DNA of 54,149 nt, taken from NCBI GenBank assembly GCA_027083355.1, contig JALWOY010000157.1:1-54149 (forward strand). The letters run 5' to 3'. Source of the DNA: Phycisphaerales bacterium. GTDB lineage: Bacteria; Planctomycetota; Phycisphaerae; Phycisphaerales; UBA1924. Numbering within the stretch: the stretch's first letter is position 1; every line of letters begins with the position of its first letter. Below, piece after piece: positions 8,301-16,207 of the stretch. Position numbers and translations under genes: made by a program. The notes under the pieces are model-generated. The model saw nothing but the letters and a program-made list of their open reading frames with translations. It was not told the DNA's origin and ran no database searches.

Positions 8301-9395
8301 TCACTCATCCCGAATAGGGCGTGCGCCAAGATGCACCTTTGGCAGAGAGGGCAAGGATGTCCTTGCTGTCTGATCTATCCAGAGTGTCATGTTTGGGTGA
8401 GGACAGAATCCGCGTCCATCGGCGACATAATCCAGCCCCTCAAGAACATCTCCATAAGGCCCAAAACCGGCCACGCGGAATGGGATGACGATGACACGAC
8501 GACCAAGGCCGCCATGGGACTTTACAAAGGTACGGATGCGATGTTCGGCTTCGACACGACGATTCGGCCAATCTTCTCGCAATGTTTCACATTGGATATC
8601 GATGAAAGGACCGATTGCACGCAACCGCTCAACTCGTCGCCGCATGTCGGCCAACCATCGCTCATTCTCCTCGTCATCTCCAGGCCCATGTGCCACAATG
8701 AGGATAGATTCTGTAGATGGATCAAGGCTCAGCGACTCCACACGATCAACCAAAATATCGTCGATCAAAGGCGATTCGACCACTCCCTTCTCGCTCAGGA
8801 AGAATGTTGCGTCAGACTTGATTGGTTTCGGTGCTTCCATCATGTGACCGTGACCCATTTGTTTCACCGCCTCGACGGCTGTGTGTGTTGCCATTCCGGA
8901 TGGATCACTCGACCTCATGGGACCCGGTGCAAGCCGTGTGTCGTGGTGTGTTTCATCAGCGAGGTCATCGCGCAAGCCAAGGATGTATTCCGTGTTATCG
9001 AGGAAACTATCGCCGGAGATGAACATCCGGACCACAGCGATCTGTTCGACGCCTTGATTCTCCAGCCGTTCTACTGCTGTTCGGATAGTGGATGTCTTCG
9101 CCATGCCGAATGCGATTTCGATTGGGTAACTCTCTCGCAACGGGGAGACGACTTGTTCGACGGCTCGATTCCAAGACTCATCACCTCCGTGTGCCATGAC
9201 GAGAACACCGCAACGAGTCTCATCAAGAATCTGCTCATTCCCAGCGGCTTGGCGATTTGCCACGGGGTGAGCTATTGCACGATGAGTCTGGACCATCACA
9301 TTCCCAGTGGTTGCTTCGACGGATCGACAACCAGTTCCGACGAGGAGGGTGGTGATGGCGAAAAGAATGGTATTGAGATTGAGTCGCAGTTGCAT
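8301..9395 (-). CDS. CbiX/sirohydrochlorin-chelatase-like lipoprotein (moron-like)
   Basis: 364 aa on the opposite strand to the phage operons. Residues 1-23 form a hydrophobic signal with a lipobox-like end at Cys23, although its -3 residue is Gly, not the usual Leu/Val. Two CbiX-like repeats follow, each opening with a hydrophobic strand and an HG pair (His69-Gly70 in VLVMAHGG, His236-Gly237 in ILIVAHGPGD). CbiX chelatases insert Co or Fe into a tetrapyrrole using such histidines. An exported, lipid-anchored copy could bind metal or tetrapyrrole instead. It converges on the methyltransferase gene and has its own strong promoter, as phage morons do. Function is inferred from fold resemblance only. 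Confidence 0.7.
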   Translation of the reverse strand: MQLRLNLNTILFAITTLLVGTGCRSVEATTGNVMVQTHRAIAHPVANRQAAGNEQILDETRCGVLVMAHGGDESWNRAVEQVVSPLRESYPIEIAFGMAKTSTIRTAVERLENQGVEQIAVVRMFISGDSFLDNTEYILGLRDDLADETHHDTRLAPGPMRSSDPSGMATHTAVEAVKQMGHGHMMEAPKPIKSDATFFLSEKGVVESPLIDDILVDRVESLSLDPSTESILIVAHGPGDDEENERWLADMRRRVERLRAIGPFIDIQCETLREDWPNRRVEAEHRIRTFVKSHGGLGRRVIVIPFRVAGFGPYGDVLEGLDYVADGRGFCPHPNMTLWIDQTARTSLPSLPKVHLGARPIRDE

Positions 9396-9401
9396 GTGCG
9401 A

Positions 9402-9429
9402 ATACTACACCTGCGGGGAACGATGTCAA
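9402..9429 (-). promoter_or_regulatory. Near-consensus sigma70 promoter for the lipoprotein gene
   Basis: On the minus strand a perfect -35 TTGACA (9429-9424) is followed after 16 bases by TAGTAT (9407-9402). The expected transcription start, about seven bases on, falls at or beside the ATG at 9395. The mRNA would then be leaderless or nearly so. Confidence 0.7.
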
Positions 9430-9535
9430 CCACACACGGATGCCCACAGCATGTGATGCCGGACCGTACTTGGACCTATCAGAAAACGGACCAGCCGGTC
9501 GTCAAGGCCGATAAGGGAGCTGGTGGATGATGTGG

Positions 9536-9754
9536 CTACCTGCTGCGGACGATCGTGAGCTGGTACTCGGTGCCGTCCTCGCATGCGACAACGAGGCCTT
9601 TGTCGGTCGTCAGGATGTCGGCCTCGGCGAAGGTGCGGACATCGCGGACGCCCTCGAAAGGCTCGGCCAGATCGGCCAGGTCGGGATCGTCCCGCTCGTC
9701 GATCAGCAGGTCGAGGAGTTCACGCAGCGCGTTCTGGATCATGATCTCGTTCAT
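9536..9754 (-). CDS. Small phage protein of unknown function
   Basis: 72 aa and acidic. The N-terminal half is helical (ALRELLDLLIDERDDPDLADL). The C-terminal half looks like two or three beta-strands. No known motif. It is the last gene of a six-gene minus-strand operon (11425 down to 9536) and starts three bases after the previous stop, behind a GGGAG site. It is probably an early or regulatory phage protein. Confidence 0.6.
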   Translation of the reverse strand: MNEIMIQNALRELLDLLIDERDDPDLADLAEPFEGVRDVRTFAEADILTTDKGLVVACEDGTEYQLTIVRSR

Positions 9755-9757
9755 GGA

Positions 9758-10096
9758 TCACACTCCCTTCTCCCGCAGGGCGTGGTACTCGGTCATGGCG
9801 TCGAGATGGACATCGATCGTGGCCGGGAAGTTCCGGCGGTGCTCGACGGTGACGATGCCGCGTTCGAGCAGGAAGGCCAGCGCGGTGGCGACCTGGGTCA
9901 TCGGGACATCGAGCGCCTCGGCAATGGTCTCGACGGTGTCGCCTTCGCCGTGCTCGTCGAAGCGGTGGCTGACGGCCTTGAGCGTGTCGAGCGGGCAGCG
10001 GTGCTCGTACGGCTTGCCGCGTCTTGGGACGACCGAGCGGACGAGGATGCCGGTGCGGTCGATGCGGAAGGTTTCGTCACGCTTCGTCGTTTGCAT
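9758..10096 (-). CDS. Small winged-helix-like protein
   Basis: 112 aa. Residues about 50-88 (DTVETIAEALDVPMTQVATALAFL followed by RGIVTVEHRR) read as a helix-turn-helix with a beta wing, suggesting DNA binding. The N-terminus is Arg/Asp-rich with a CPLDTLKAV stretch. The start ATG 10096 has a GGGAGG site upstream and overlaps the zinc-ribbon gene by 20 bases. A transcriptional role within the phage is inferred. No family is recognised with certainty. Confidence 0.6.
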   Translation of the reverse strand: MQTTKRDETFRIDRTGILVRSVVPRRGKPYEHRCPLDTLKAVSHRFDEHGEGDTVETIAEALDVPMTQVATALAFLLERGIVTVEHRRNFPATIDVHLDAMTEYHALREKGV

Positions 10097-10292
10097 GATT
10101 GCCTCCCTTCTGCTCGCCGGGCTTGTAGACGGTGCCGCACGATTGGCACTCGACGCGGTCGTCGTCGATCCAGACCAGGCGGTCGATGTCGCGCTGTCCG
10201 CACTTGGGGCACGCGTCGGATTCGTCGACCATGTCGTAGTCGGGGATGTTCTTCTCGGGTGCGTTTGGCGGTTTCGGGAATGTCATGCTCAC
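10077..10292 (-). CDS. Small zinc-ribbon protein
   Basis: 71 aa. CPKCG near residue 28 and CQSCG near residue 50 form a four-cysteine zinc ribbon around IDRLVWIDDDRVE. The N-terminus is Pro-rich and disordered. It overlaps both operon neighbours. Short zinc ribbons of this kind in phages may bind DNA, RNA or polymerase. The target is unknown. Confidence 0.65.
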   Translation of the reverse strand: MSMTFPKPPNAPEKNIPDYDMVDESDACPKCGQRDIDRLVWIDDDRVECQSCGTVYKPGEQKGGNHANDEA

Positions 10293-10723
10293 GCCCCCTT
10301 TCCGCTCTTGGTGGAAGCGGCGAAGAGCCCGCGATCCGTCTTGACGAAGCGGGCGTCCTTCCCCTTCTTGGCGATCTCGCGGATCATCGCAGCGTAGAGC
10401 GTCGCGTGCGGCGTCTTGCCGTTGGTCTTCCAGCCCGCGGCGATCGACCGTTCGGCGATGGTCTTGGCTTGCAGCGGCTCGCCCGCTTCGGCGAGGACCT
10501 TGGCCGCCAAGTCGAGCCCGGAGACGCGCTTTGGTTTGGCTGCGTCTTTGGCCCGTGTCGCGTTCTTGGCGGGCTTGGTCTTGGTGCTCGCCTTGGGCGT
10601 GGCCTTGGCCACAGTCGCGGCCGTGTTGGCCCGTGTGGGCTCCTTGGCCGGAGTCTTCTTCGGCGTCGCCTTGCGGGCGGGCTTCTTGGTCGTGGTCTTC
10701 TTGGTGGTTGTCTTCGTTGTCAT
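10289..10723 (-). CDS. HARE-HTH protein with histone-H1-like basic tail
   Basis: 144 aa. The first 65 residues are almost entirely Lys, Thr, Ala and Pro (repeated KKTTTKK, KKPARKATPKK), like the tails of histone H1 and bacterial H1-like proteins. Residues about 68-140 match the HARE-HTH winged-helix domain (GLDLAAKVLAEAGEPLQAKTI, then ATLYAAMIREI and a final F-x-R-x-x-RGLFA). Together these suggest a DNA-compacting or DNA-reading protein. It is the largest member of the minus-strand operon. Recruitment of a host nucleoid protein is possible. Confidence 0.8.
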   Translation of the reverse strand: MTTKTTTKKTTTKKPARKATPKKTPAKEPTRANTAATVAKATPKASTKTKPAKNATRAKDAAKPKRVSGLDLAAKVLAEAGEPLQAKTIAERSIAAGWKTNGKTPHATLYAAMIREIAKKGKDARFVKTDRGLFAASTKSGKGA

Positions 10724-10756
10724 GGCTTTTCCTTTCGTGTTGAAATGGCGAACCGG

Positions 10757-11098
10757 TTACGCCCGGTTCTCGATGATCTTCCAGTCTGGACGGATGGCCT
10801 CGTACTCGGGCGGGAACACGGCGTGGCCCCGGCGTTCGATCGCGTCGATCAACCGGCTGTTGAGCTCGCCGGTGTTGACGTGGTACTCGGTGAACGCCTC
10901 GGCGATCTCGGCGGCGGCGTTGCGGTTGCCGCGCCGCGTGACGAGGTCCTCGAGTTCGTTGGCCTTGTCGCTCATGGCGATCTCGAGCTCGCGGACCTTC
11001 GCGCCCACCGCGTTGAGCAGGTCAGCGAGTTGTCGCTGAATGGCAGCGATCTCGCGGACGCGTTCGTTCATGTTGGTGCCGGTCGTCGTCTTGGTCAT
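10757..11098 (-). CDS. Coiled-coil phage protein of unknown function
   Basis: 113 aa. Residues about 10-60 form long amphipathic helices (VREIAAIQRQLADLLNAV, then VRELEIAMSDKANELEDLV) consistent with a coiled coil. The C-terminus has a compact segment with PPEYEAIRPDW. No known motif. It is in the minus-strand operon between the HARE-HTH gene and the first gene. Oligomerisation is likely; the role is unknown. Confidence 0.6.
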   Translation of the reverse strand: MTKTTTGTNMNERVREIAAIQRQLADLLNAVGAKVRELEIAMSDKANELEDLVTRRGNRNAAAEIAEAFTEYHVNTGELNSRLIDAIERRGHAVFPPEYEAIRPDWKIIENRA

Positions 11099-11113
11099 GG
11101 TGGTGCTCCTTGC

Positions 11114-11425
11114 TCAGTGGTTGATGGCGGGGTTGTTGGGGCTGCTCGGGGCGGGCTTGCCGTCGGCTTCTTTGCAGGCGTGCGTGCGTCCCTGCCGGTA
11201 GCCCGCGTGCAGGCCTTGGTGGTACGCGGCTTCAAACACGGCCTCGACCAGATCGCGGATGGCCCACACGCTGGTCTCGAAGAAGTCGTCGCCGCTGTTG
11301 GTCGTTTCGAGCGAGTCGCGGAACATAGCCTTGCGGGCGGTTTCGAGGGCCTCGTCCATCGCGCGTCGCTTGGTGATCGCGTCCATGCTTTGGGTGTTGC
11401 GGCGTGGGGTGTTGTTCGTCATCAT
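11114..11425 (-). CDS. Small phage protein, first gene of the minus-strand operon
   Basis: 103 aa from ATG 11425 (another ATG follows at 11422), chosen for the GGAGA site just upstream. The frame is open further upstream but there reads as non-coding. Helical, with AFRD-type charged helices and an EAAYHQGLHAGYRQGR segment rich in aromatic and His residues. No family recognised. The promoter for the operon should lie in 11426-11595, where I see no convincing -35/-10 pair. Confidence 0.55.
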   Translation of the reverse strand: MMTNNTPRRNTQSMDAITKRRAMDEALETARKAMFRDSLETTNSGDDFFETSVWAIRDLVEAVFEAAYHQGLHAGYRQGRTHACKEADGKPAPSSPNNPAINH

Positions 11426-11595
11426 TCGGTTCTCCGTTTCGTGTTCTTTGGCGGGCGTCCATTCGCCTCGCGTGCAGCACATGAAGCCATGAAAGCTGGC
11501 CAAAGGGAAGGCGTTTGGGCCTTTATTTGCAGATGTTTTCGAGATTCTGGCCAACTCGGGGCGACATGTGGGCAAGTGATGCCAAGGGGGGCGGC

Positions 11596-11838
11596 ATGAC
11601 TCCCGAACACGCGCCTAGTTCTGGCGAATCGTCCCGGTTGAACCCCGCCGCCATGACGGTCGAAGACGCAGCCAAGCTGCTCACTAAGGCGGGCGGTGTG
11701 CGTATTTCCGAAGCGCAGATCCGCAAGGACATCGAAGCCAACGCGCCGACGAACACCGACGGGACGATCAACCTCGTGCACTACGCCGCGTGGTTGGTGC
11801 GGGAGATGGCATCGGGAGGGACGACCGTTGGCGATTGA
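11596..11838 (+). CDS. Small HTH-like protein, possible terminase small subunit
   Basis: 80 aa from ATG 11596, which has an AAGGGGGG site; the open frame begins earlier. Residues about 20-75 (VEDAAKLLTKAGG, then EAQIRKDIEAN, then NLVHYAAWLVREM) look like a three-helix DNA-binding module. The same pattern recurs at the N-terminus of the adjoining terminase large subunit. Position and fold favour a small-terminase-like role in recognising packaging DNA, but it is shorter than usual for that family (about 140-180 aa). Confidence 0.55.
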   Translation: MTPEHAPSSGESSRLNPAAMTVEDAAKLLTKAGGVRISEAQIRKDIEANAPTNTDGTINLVHYAAWLVREMASGGTTVGD

Positions 11839-14113
11839 TCCGCGTCAACTCAGGCCGAGCGAGTTGTGCCAGTTGCTCAACTCAACGCCGATGGGTGAAG
11901 TCATCGGTGAGCGGCAGCTGCGTCGGCACCGCACGCGAGCCGGGCTGCGCATCGCGGCGAGCAACGATCCGCAGCGGGTCGATCTGCTGCGCTATGTCGC
12001 GTGGCTGGTGAGTGAACGACACAAGCCGAAGCCCGAAGCCGAAGGATTGACGGGCTACGATGCGCAGCGCGAGCGGGCATTGGCCCGAAGCAAGGCCCAG
12101 TCGCTCTCGGGACGCGATATTGGCGAGTTGCCCGCGGTTGTCGATCCCGATCGCAAAGCGAAGGCTCAGACGGACTTCCGGTTCTTCTGCGAGACCTACT
12201 TCCCGCAGACCTTCACGATGGCGTGGTCGGACGATCATTTGAAGGTCATCGCCAAGATTGAGCAGGCGGTGCTCGAAGGCGGACTCTTTGCGATGGCCAT
12301 GCCCAGAGGGAGCGGCAAGACGACGCTGTGCGAGATCGCGTGTTTGTGGGCGATCCTGATCGGGGCGAGGGAGTTCGTTGCCTTGATCGGGGCCGACGAA
12401 GAGCACGCGGCCAATATGCTCGATTCGATCAAGGCCGAACTCGAGAACAACGAACTGCTGCTGGCCGACTTCCCCGAGGTGGTCTACCCGATCCAGTGCC
12501 TCGAAGGCATCCATCAGCGGGCCGGAGGGCAGCTGTATCAGGGCACGCAGACGCACATCGGCTGGACCGCGAGGGAGATCGTGCTGCCGACGATGCCCGA
12601 GAGCAAAGCGTCAGGGGCGATCATCCGCGTCGCCGGGATCACGGGCCGAATCCGCGGCATGAAGCACAAACGGCCCGACGGGCAATCGGTGCGGCCATCG
12701 CTCGTGTTGATCGACGATCCACAGACGGATGAGTCGGCACGGTCACCTTCGCAGTGCGCCACGCGCGAGCGGATTCTGGCGGGTGCAATCCTCGGGCTTG
12801 GTGGGCCGGGCAAGAAGATCGCGGGGCTGATGACGATCACTGTCGTGCGGCCCGACGACATGGCCGATCGGCTGCTCGACCGTGACCTGCATCCGCAATG
12901 GCAGGGTGAGCGGACGAAGATGGTCTATGCGTTCCCGACGAACGAGGCGCTGTGGGCGAGGTACGCCGAGATCCGGGCGGAGGGGTTGCGCAACGATGCG
13001 GGAATCAGGGCTGCGACGGAGTTCTATCGCCAGCACCGCGAAGCGATGGACGAAGGCGCGATCATCGCCTGGCCCGCTCGCTACAACCACGACGAACTCT
13101 CGGCCATCCAGCACGCGATGAACCTCAAGTACCAGAACGAAGTCGCGTTCTGGGCGGAGTATCAGAACGAACCCTTGCCCGAGGATCAGCCCGACGATGA
13201 ACTCCTCACCGCCGAGCAGATCGCCGCCAAGGTCAACGGGCACAAACGCGGCGAGATCCCGATCGGGTGTTCGCACCTGACGATGTTCATCGATGTACAG
13301 GGCAAGGCACTCTTCTGGCTCATCGCGGCGTGGTCGGACGATTTCACCGGGCACATCATCGACTACGGCACCGAACCCGACCAGAAGCAAGCCTACTTCA
13401 CCCTCCGCGAGATGCGGCGGACGCTCTTGACCGCGGCTCCACGAGCCGGACAGGAAGGCGCGATCTACGCCGGGCTTGAGCGACTGAACGAAGCGATGCT
13501 CACCAAAGAATGGCGACGCGATGACGGGGCAATGGTGCGGATCGACCGGTGTCTGATCGACGCCAACTGGGGCGCATCGACTGATGTGGTCTACCAGTTC
13601 TGCAGGCAGAGCAAGTTCGCCAATGTGCTCCTACCAAGCCACGGGCGGTATGTCGGCGCGAGCAGCATCCCGTTCAGCGAGTACAAGCGCAAGCGTGGCG
13701 ACCGCGTCGGGCACAACTGGCGGATTCCCAATGTCGCGGGCAAGCGGGCCGTGCGGCATGTGGTCTTCGACACCAACTACTGGAAGTCGTTCATCCACGC
13801 CCGACTGGCCGTGCCGATGGGTGATCCGGGATGCCTGGCGTTGTTCGGCCGATCCCCACGAGGGGCCGAATCCCACCGTCTCATCGCTGAACATCTCACG
13901 GCCGAGTATCGCGTCAAGACCGAGGGGCGCGGGCGAACCGTCGATGAATGGAAACTCAAGCAACCCGGGCTCGACAACCACTGGCTGGACTGTCTCGTTG
14001 GGGCTGCGGTCGCTGCTTCGATCCAGGGAGCCACGCTGTTCGGGACGGGCTCGAAGCCGACTCCATCGCGCAAACGGATCAAGCTGTCGGCCTTGCAGAG
14101 GGAGAAACGCTGA
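11828..14113 (+). CDS. Phage terminase large subunit
   Basis: 761 aa from TTG 11828, which has a GGGAGGG site seven bases upstream and overlaps the previous gene. It is the packaging motor ATPase and DNA-cutting nuclease. Walker A PRGSGKT is at 159-165, Walker B SLVLIDDP near 295, and an RNaseH-like nuclease domain in the C-terminal half (MFIDVQGKALFW with its first Asp, LIDANWG with another). Residues 1-65 are an extra HTH-like module similar to the preceding small protein. Longer than most TerL proteins (500-650 aa), partly because of that fusion. The zinc-ribbon gene overlaps its stop. Confidence 0.9.
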   Translation: MAIDPRQLRPSELCQLLNSTPMGEVIGERQLRRHRTRAGLRIAASNDPQRVDLLRYVAWLVSERHKPKPEAEGLTGYDAQRERALARSKAQSLSGRDIGELPAVVDPDRKAKAQTDFRFFCETYFPQTFTMAWSDDHLKVIAKIEQAVLEGGLFAMAMPRGSGKTTLCEIACLWAILIGAREFVALIGADEEHAANMLDSIKAELENNELLLADFPEVVYPIQCLEGIHQRAGGQLYQGTQTHIGWTAREIVLPTMPESKASGAIIRVAGITGRIRGMKHKRPDGQSVRPSLVLIDDPQTDESARSPSQCATRERILAGAILGLGGPGKKIAGLMTITVVRPDDMADRLLDRDLHPQWQGERTKMVYAFPTNEALWARYAEIRAEGLRNDAGIRAATEFYRQHREAMDEGAIIAWPARYNHDELSAIQHAMNLKYQNEVAFWAEYQNEPLPEDQPDDELLTAEQIAAKVNGHKRGEIPIGCSHLTMFIDVQGKALFWLIAAWSDDFTGHIIDYGTEPDQKQAYFTLREMRRTLLTAAPRAGQEGAIYAGLERLNEAMLTKEWRRDDGAMVRIDRCLIDANWGASTDVVYQFCRQSKFANVLLPSHGRYVGASSIPFSEYKRKRGDRVGHNWRIPNVAGKRAVRHVVFDTNYWKSFIHARLAVPMGDPGCLALFGRSPRGAESHRLIAEHLTAEYRVKTEGRGRTVDEWKLKQPGLDNHWLDCLVGAAVAASIQGATLFGTGSKPTPSRKRIKLSALQREKR

Positions 14114-14298
14114 TGCCCCGCGTGAAGCAGACCATTCAGAACAAGGACGGGCAGCCCGTCGGAATCGTCTGCAGGCACTGCGGCTGTGGACATCACCGCG
14201 TGCTCTACCTCAAGCGACTCGCGGGCGGTGTGCTGCTGCGTCGGCGCGAGTGCCGTCATTGCGGCAGACGCTTCACGACGCGCGAACGGGCTTCGTGA
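14113..14298 (+). CDS. Small NrdR-like zinc-ribbon protein
   Basis: 61 aa, with its ATG overlapping the terminase TGA. Two knuckles (CRHCGCGHH and CRHCGRRF) hold four cysteines, and the second is followed by TTRER as in the NrdR zinc ribbon. It lacks the ATP-cone domain of NrdR. It may help the terminase or act as a small DNA-binding regulator. Confidence 0.65.
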   Translation: MPRVKQTIQNKDGQPVGIVCRHCGCGHHRVLYLKRLAGGVLLRRRECRHCGRRFTTRERAS

Positions 14299-14485
14299 AG
14301 CGCAGAAACAAGATTGCATCTGTTGCGACTCGTTGCATGCCTTGCGTGCACAACCTAAGAAAATCTGATGAGATTCGATAGATCGAATGAAGTGCGCGTG
14401 AAGTGTGTCGTTGCTCGTACACATGTCGGTGCGTTGTCGTAAGTAATAGGAAGAGGCCGTGTGTTGAGCGGCCCGGTGACACGAC
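14299..14485. promoter_or_regulatory. AT-richer gap with an inverted repeat; likely control region of the head operon
   Basis: The 187 bases between the zinc-ribbon gene and the head genes are less GC-rich than the surroundings and hold no gene. ATTCGAT at 14373-14379 and ATCGAAT at 14382-14388 form a perfect 7-bp inverted repeat around AG, an operator-like site. I see no clear -35/-10 pair. A late promoter is plausible from position. Confidence 0.45.
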
Positions 14486-14683
14486 ATGCCCGACGAACTC
14501 GAACAAGCCATCAAGGACAACGCGGCCGGGCCCAGGCGGGCCAAGGGCGACAGCGGCGAAGTGGAACAGCACGGTCTGAAGGACCAGATCGAAGCGGACC
14601 GCTACCTGAACGCCAAGGCGGCTGCGAAGAAGAAGGGACTCGGGATCAGGATGGCCAAGGCGGTGCCGCCGGGCACGGCCTGA
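14486..14683 (+). CDS. Small virion-associated protein near the portal
   Basis: 65 aa. The sequence is highly charged and helical (MPDELEQAIKDN, then GLKDQIEADRYLNAKAAAKK), ending in Lys-rich then Pro/Gly residues. Proteins of this size between terminase and portal in lambda-like phages are head-completion factors (gpW-like). The resemblance here is positional plus one recognisable helix, so the family is uncertain. Confidence 0.55.
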   Translation: MPDELEQAIKDNAAGPRRAKGDSGEVEQHGLKDQIEADRYLNAKAAAKKKGLGIRMAKAVPPGTA

Positions 14684-14713
14684 CTGAAGCACGGATGAGG
14701 AGAACGAGCACGG

Positions 14714-16207
14714 ATGCTCATGCGACTGATGCACAACCTACGCACGCCGCGTCATCGTGACGGCAAACACGCCGATCGTGGTGTCGGTGTACGCACACGG
14801 GCGATCAGTCTGCAGCCTCTTCGCGCCCGGTACGACGCGGCGGTGACCACGGATGGGAACCGCCGTCATTGGGCGAATGCCGATGGACTCAGCGCAGACG
14901 CAGCAGCGAGTCCTGAAGTCCGGCGGGTGCTGCGAAATCGTGCCCGCTACGAGGTGGCCAATAACTCTTACGCCCGTGGGATCGTGTTGACGCTGGCCAA
15001 CGATGTCATCGGCACCGGGCCTCGGCTGCAGATGCTCACCGGCGATCCGGAAGCGGACCGACGGATCGAAGCCGCGTTCATGCAGTGGGCTCGCGCAACC
15101 GATCTACCCGCCAAGCTCCGCACCATGCGGCAGGCACGGGCCGAGTCGGGCGAGTGCTTTGTGCTCCTGGCCCGGAATCCCCGGCTGGGCTCACGGGTGC
15201 AGCTCGATCTTCGATTGATCGAAGCAGACCAGGTCGCCACGCCGGACCTGCGAACGAACCAGCCCAGCGCCATCGACGGCATCGTCTTTGACGACTTCGG
15301 CAATCCGGTCGAGTACCACATCCTCAAGCAGCACCCCGGCAATCAGCGGTGGTTGGCCAACCTCGACTACGACCGCATCGATGCGTCGGTGATTATTCAT
15401 TACTTCCGTGCCGATCGCCCCGGGCAATCGCGCGGGATTCCGGACATCACGCCGGCGCTGCCGTTGTTTGCTCAGTTGAGGCGGTTCACACTTGCGGTGA
15501 TCAGTGCCGCCGAAACCGCGGCCGACTTTGCGGGCGTGCTGCAAACCGATGCCCCACCCGACGGCGAGGCCGACCCGATCGAGCCGATGGACACCGTCGA
15601 GCTCGAACAACGCATGCTTCTCACACTTCCCGGCGGGTGGAAGATGGCGCAGATGAAGGCCGAGCAGCCTTCGACGACCTACGCCGAGTTCAAACGCGAG
15701 ATTCTCAATGAGATTGCGCGGTGTCTGAACATGCCGTTCAATGTCGCAGCCGGGAACTCGAGCGGGTACAACTACGCTTCGGGTCGACTCGACCATCAGA
15801 CCTATTTCAAATCCATCCGCATCGAACAAGCCCAGATCGAACGGGTGGTGCTTGATCGCATCTTCGATGCCTGGTTCGACGAAGCGGTGCTGGTTGAGGG
15901 ATTGCTTCCACAGTCGATGCGGATGCGAGATGCGTCGCGGAATCATCAGTGGTTCTGGGACGGGACCGAGCATGTGGACCCGGCCAAGGAAGCCAACGCC
16001 CAGGCCACGCGACTGAGCAGCCGCACGACTTCGCTGGCCCGCGAGTACGCCAAGCAGGGTCTCGACTGGGAAGCCGAGCTGCGGCAGATCGCCAAAGAAC
16101 GAGCACTCATGGAATCGCTTGGGATTCAGGTCCCGGATACTGCGGGAGCCCCGGCTGTTGCCGACCCCGCATCGACCGAGGAGACAAACAATGACGACAA
16201 CGCCTGA
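14714..16207 (+). CDS. Phage portal protein, lambda family
   Basis: 497 aa. The portal forms the dodecameric ring through which DNA enters the head and to which the tail attaches. The lambda-type pattern is clear: RNRARYEVANNSYARGI near 80, NDVIGTGP near 97, a SGECFVLLAR strand, DLRLIEADQV, YHILKQHPG, and PFNVAAGNSSGYNYASGRLDHQTYF near 345. AGGAGA at 14697-14702 supports ATG 14714, though ATG 14720 and 14729 are alternatives. Its 3' end overlaps the start of the protease-capsid gene by 17 bases. Confidence 0.92.
   Translation: MLMRLMHNLRTPRHRDGKHADRGVGVRTRAISLQPLRARYDAAVTTDGNRRHWANADGLSADAAASPEVRRVLRNRARYEVANNSYARGIVLTLANDVIGTGPRLQMLTGDPEADRRIEAAFMQWARATDLPAKLRTMRQARAESGECFVLLARNPRLGSRVQLDLRLIEADQVATPDLRTNQPSAIDGIVFDDFGNPVEYHILKQHPGNQRWLANLDYDRIDASVIIHYFRADRPGQSRGIPDITPALPLFAQLRRFTLAVISAAETAADFAGVLQTDAPPDGEADPIEPMDTVELEQRMLLTLPGGWKMAQMKAEQPSTTYAEFKREILNEIARCLNMPFNVAAGNSSGYNYASGRLDHQTYFKSIRIEQAQIERVVLDRIFDAWFDEAVLVEGLLPQSMRMRDASRNHQWFWDGTEHVDPAKEANAQATRLSSRTTSLAREYAKQGLDWEAELRQIAKERALMESLGIQVPDTAGAPAVADPASTEETNNDDNA

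Noticed and set aside
8250-9530. 426-residue plus-strand frame
   Set aside because: Antisense to the CbiX-like lipoprotein gene, which has a signal sequence, two HG repeats and a promoter. This frame is Cys/His-rich and unlike any family.
9527-11599. 690-residue open frame on the plus strand
   Set aside because: It is antisense to six small genes with proper ribosome sites and domain patterns. Its Gly/Arg/Val/Asp-rich composition is typical of GC-rich antisense frames.
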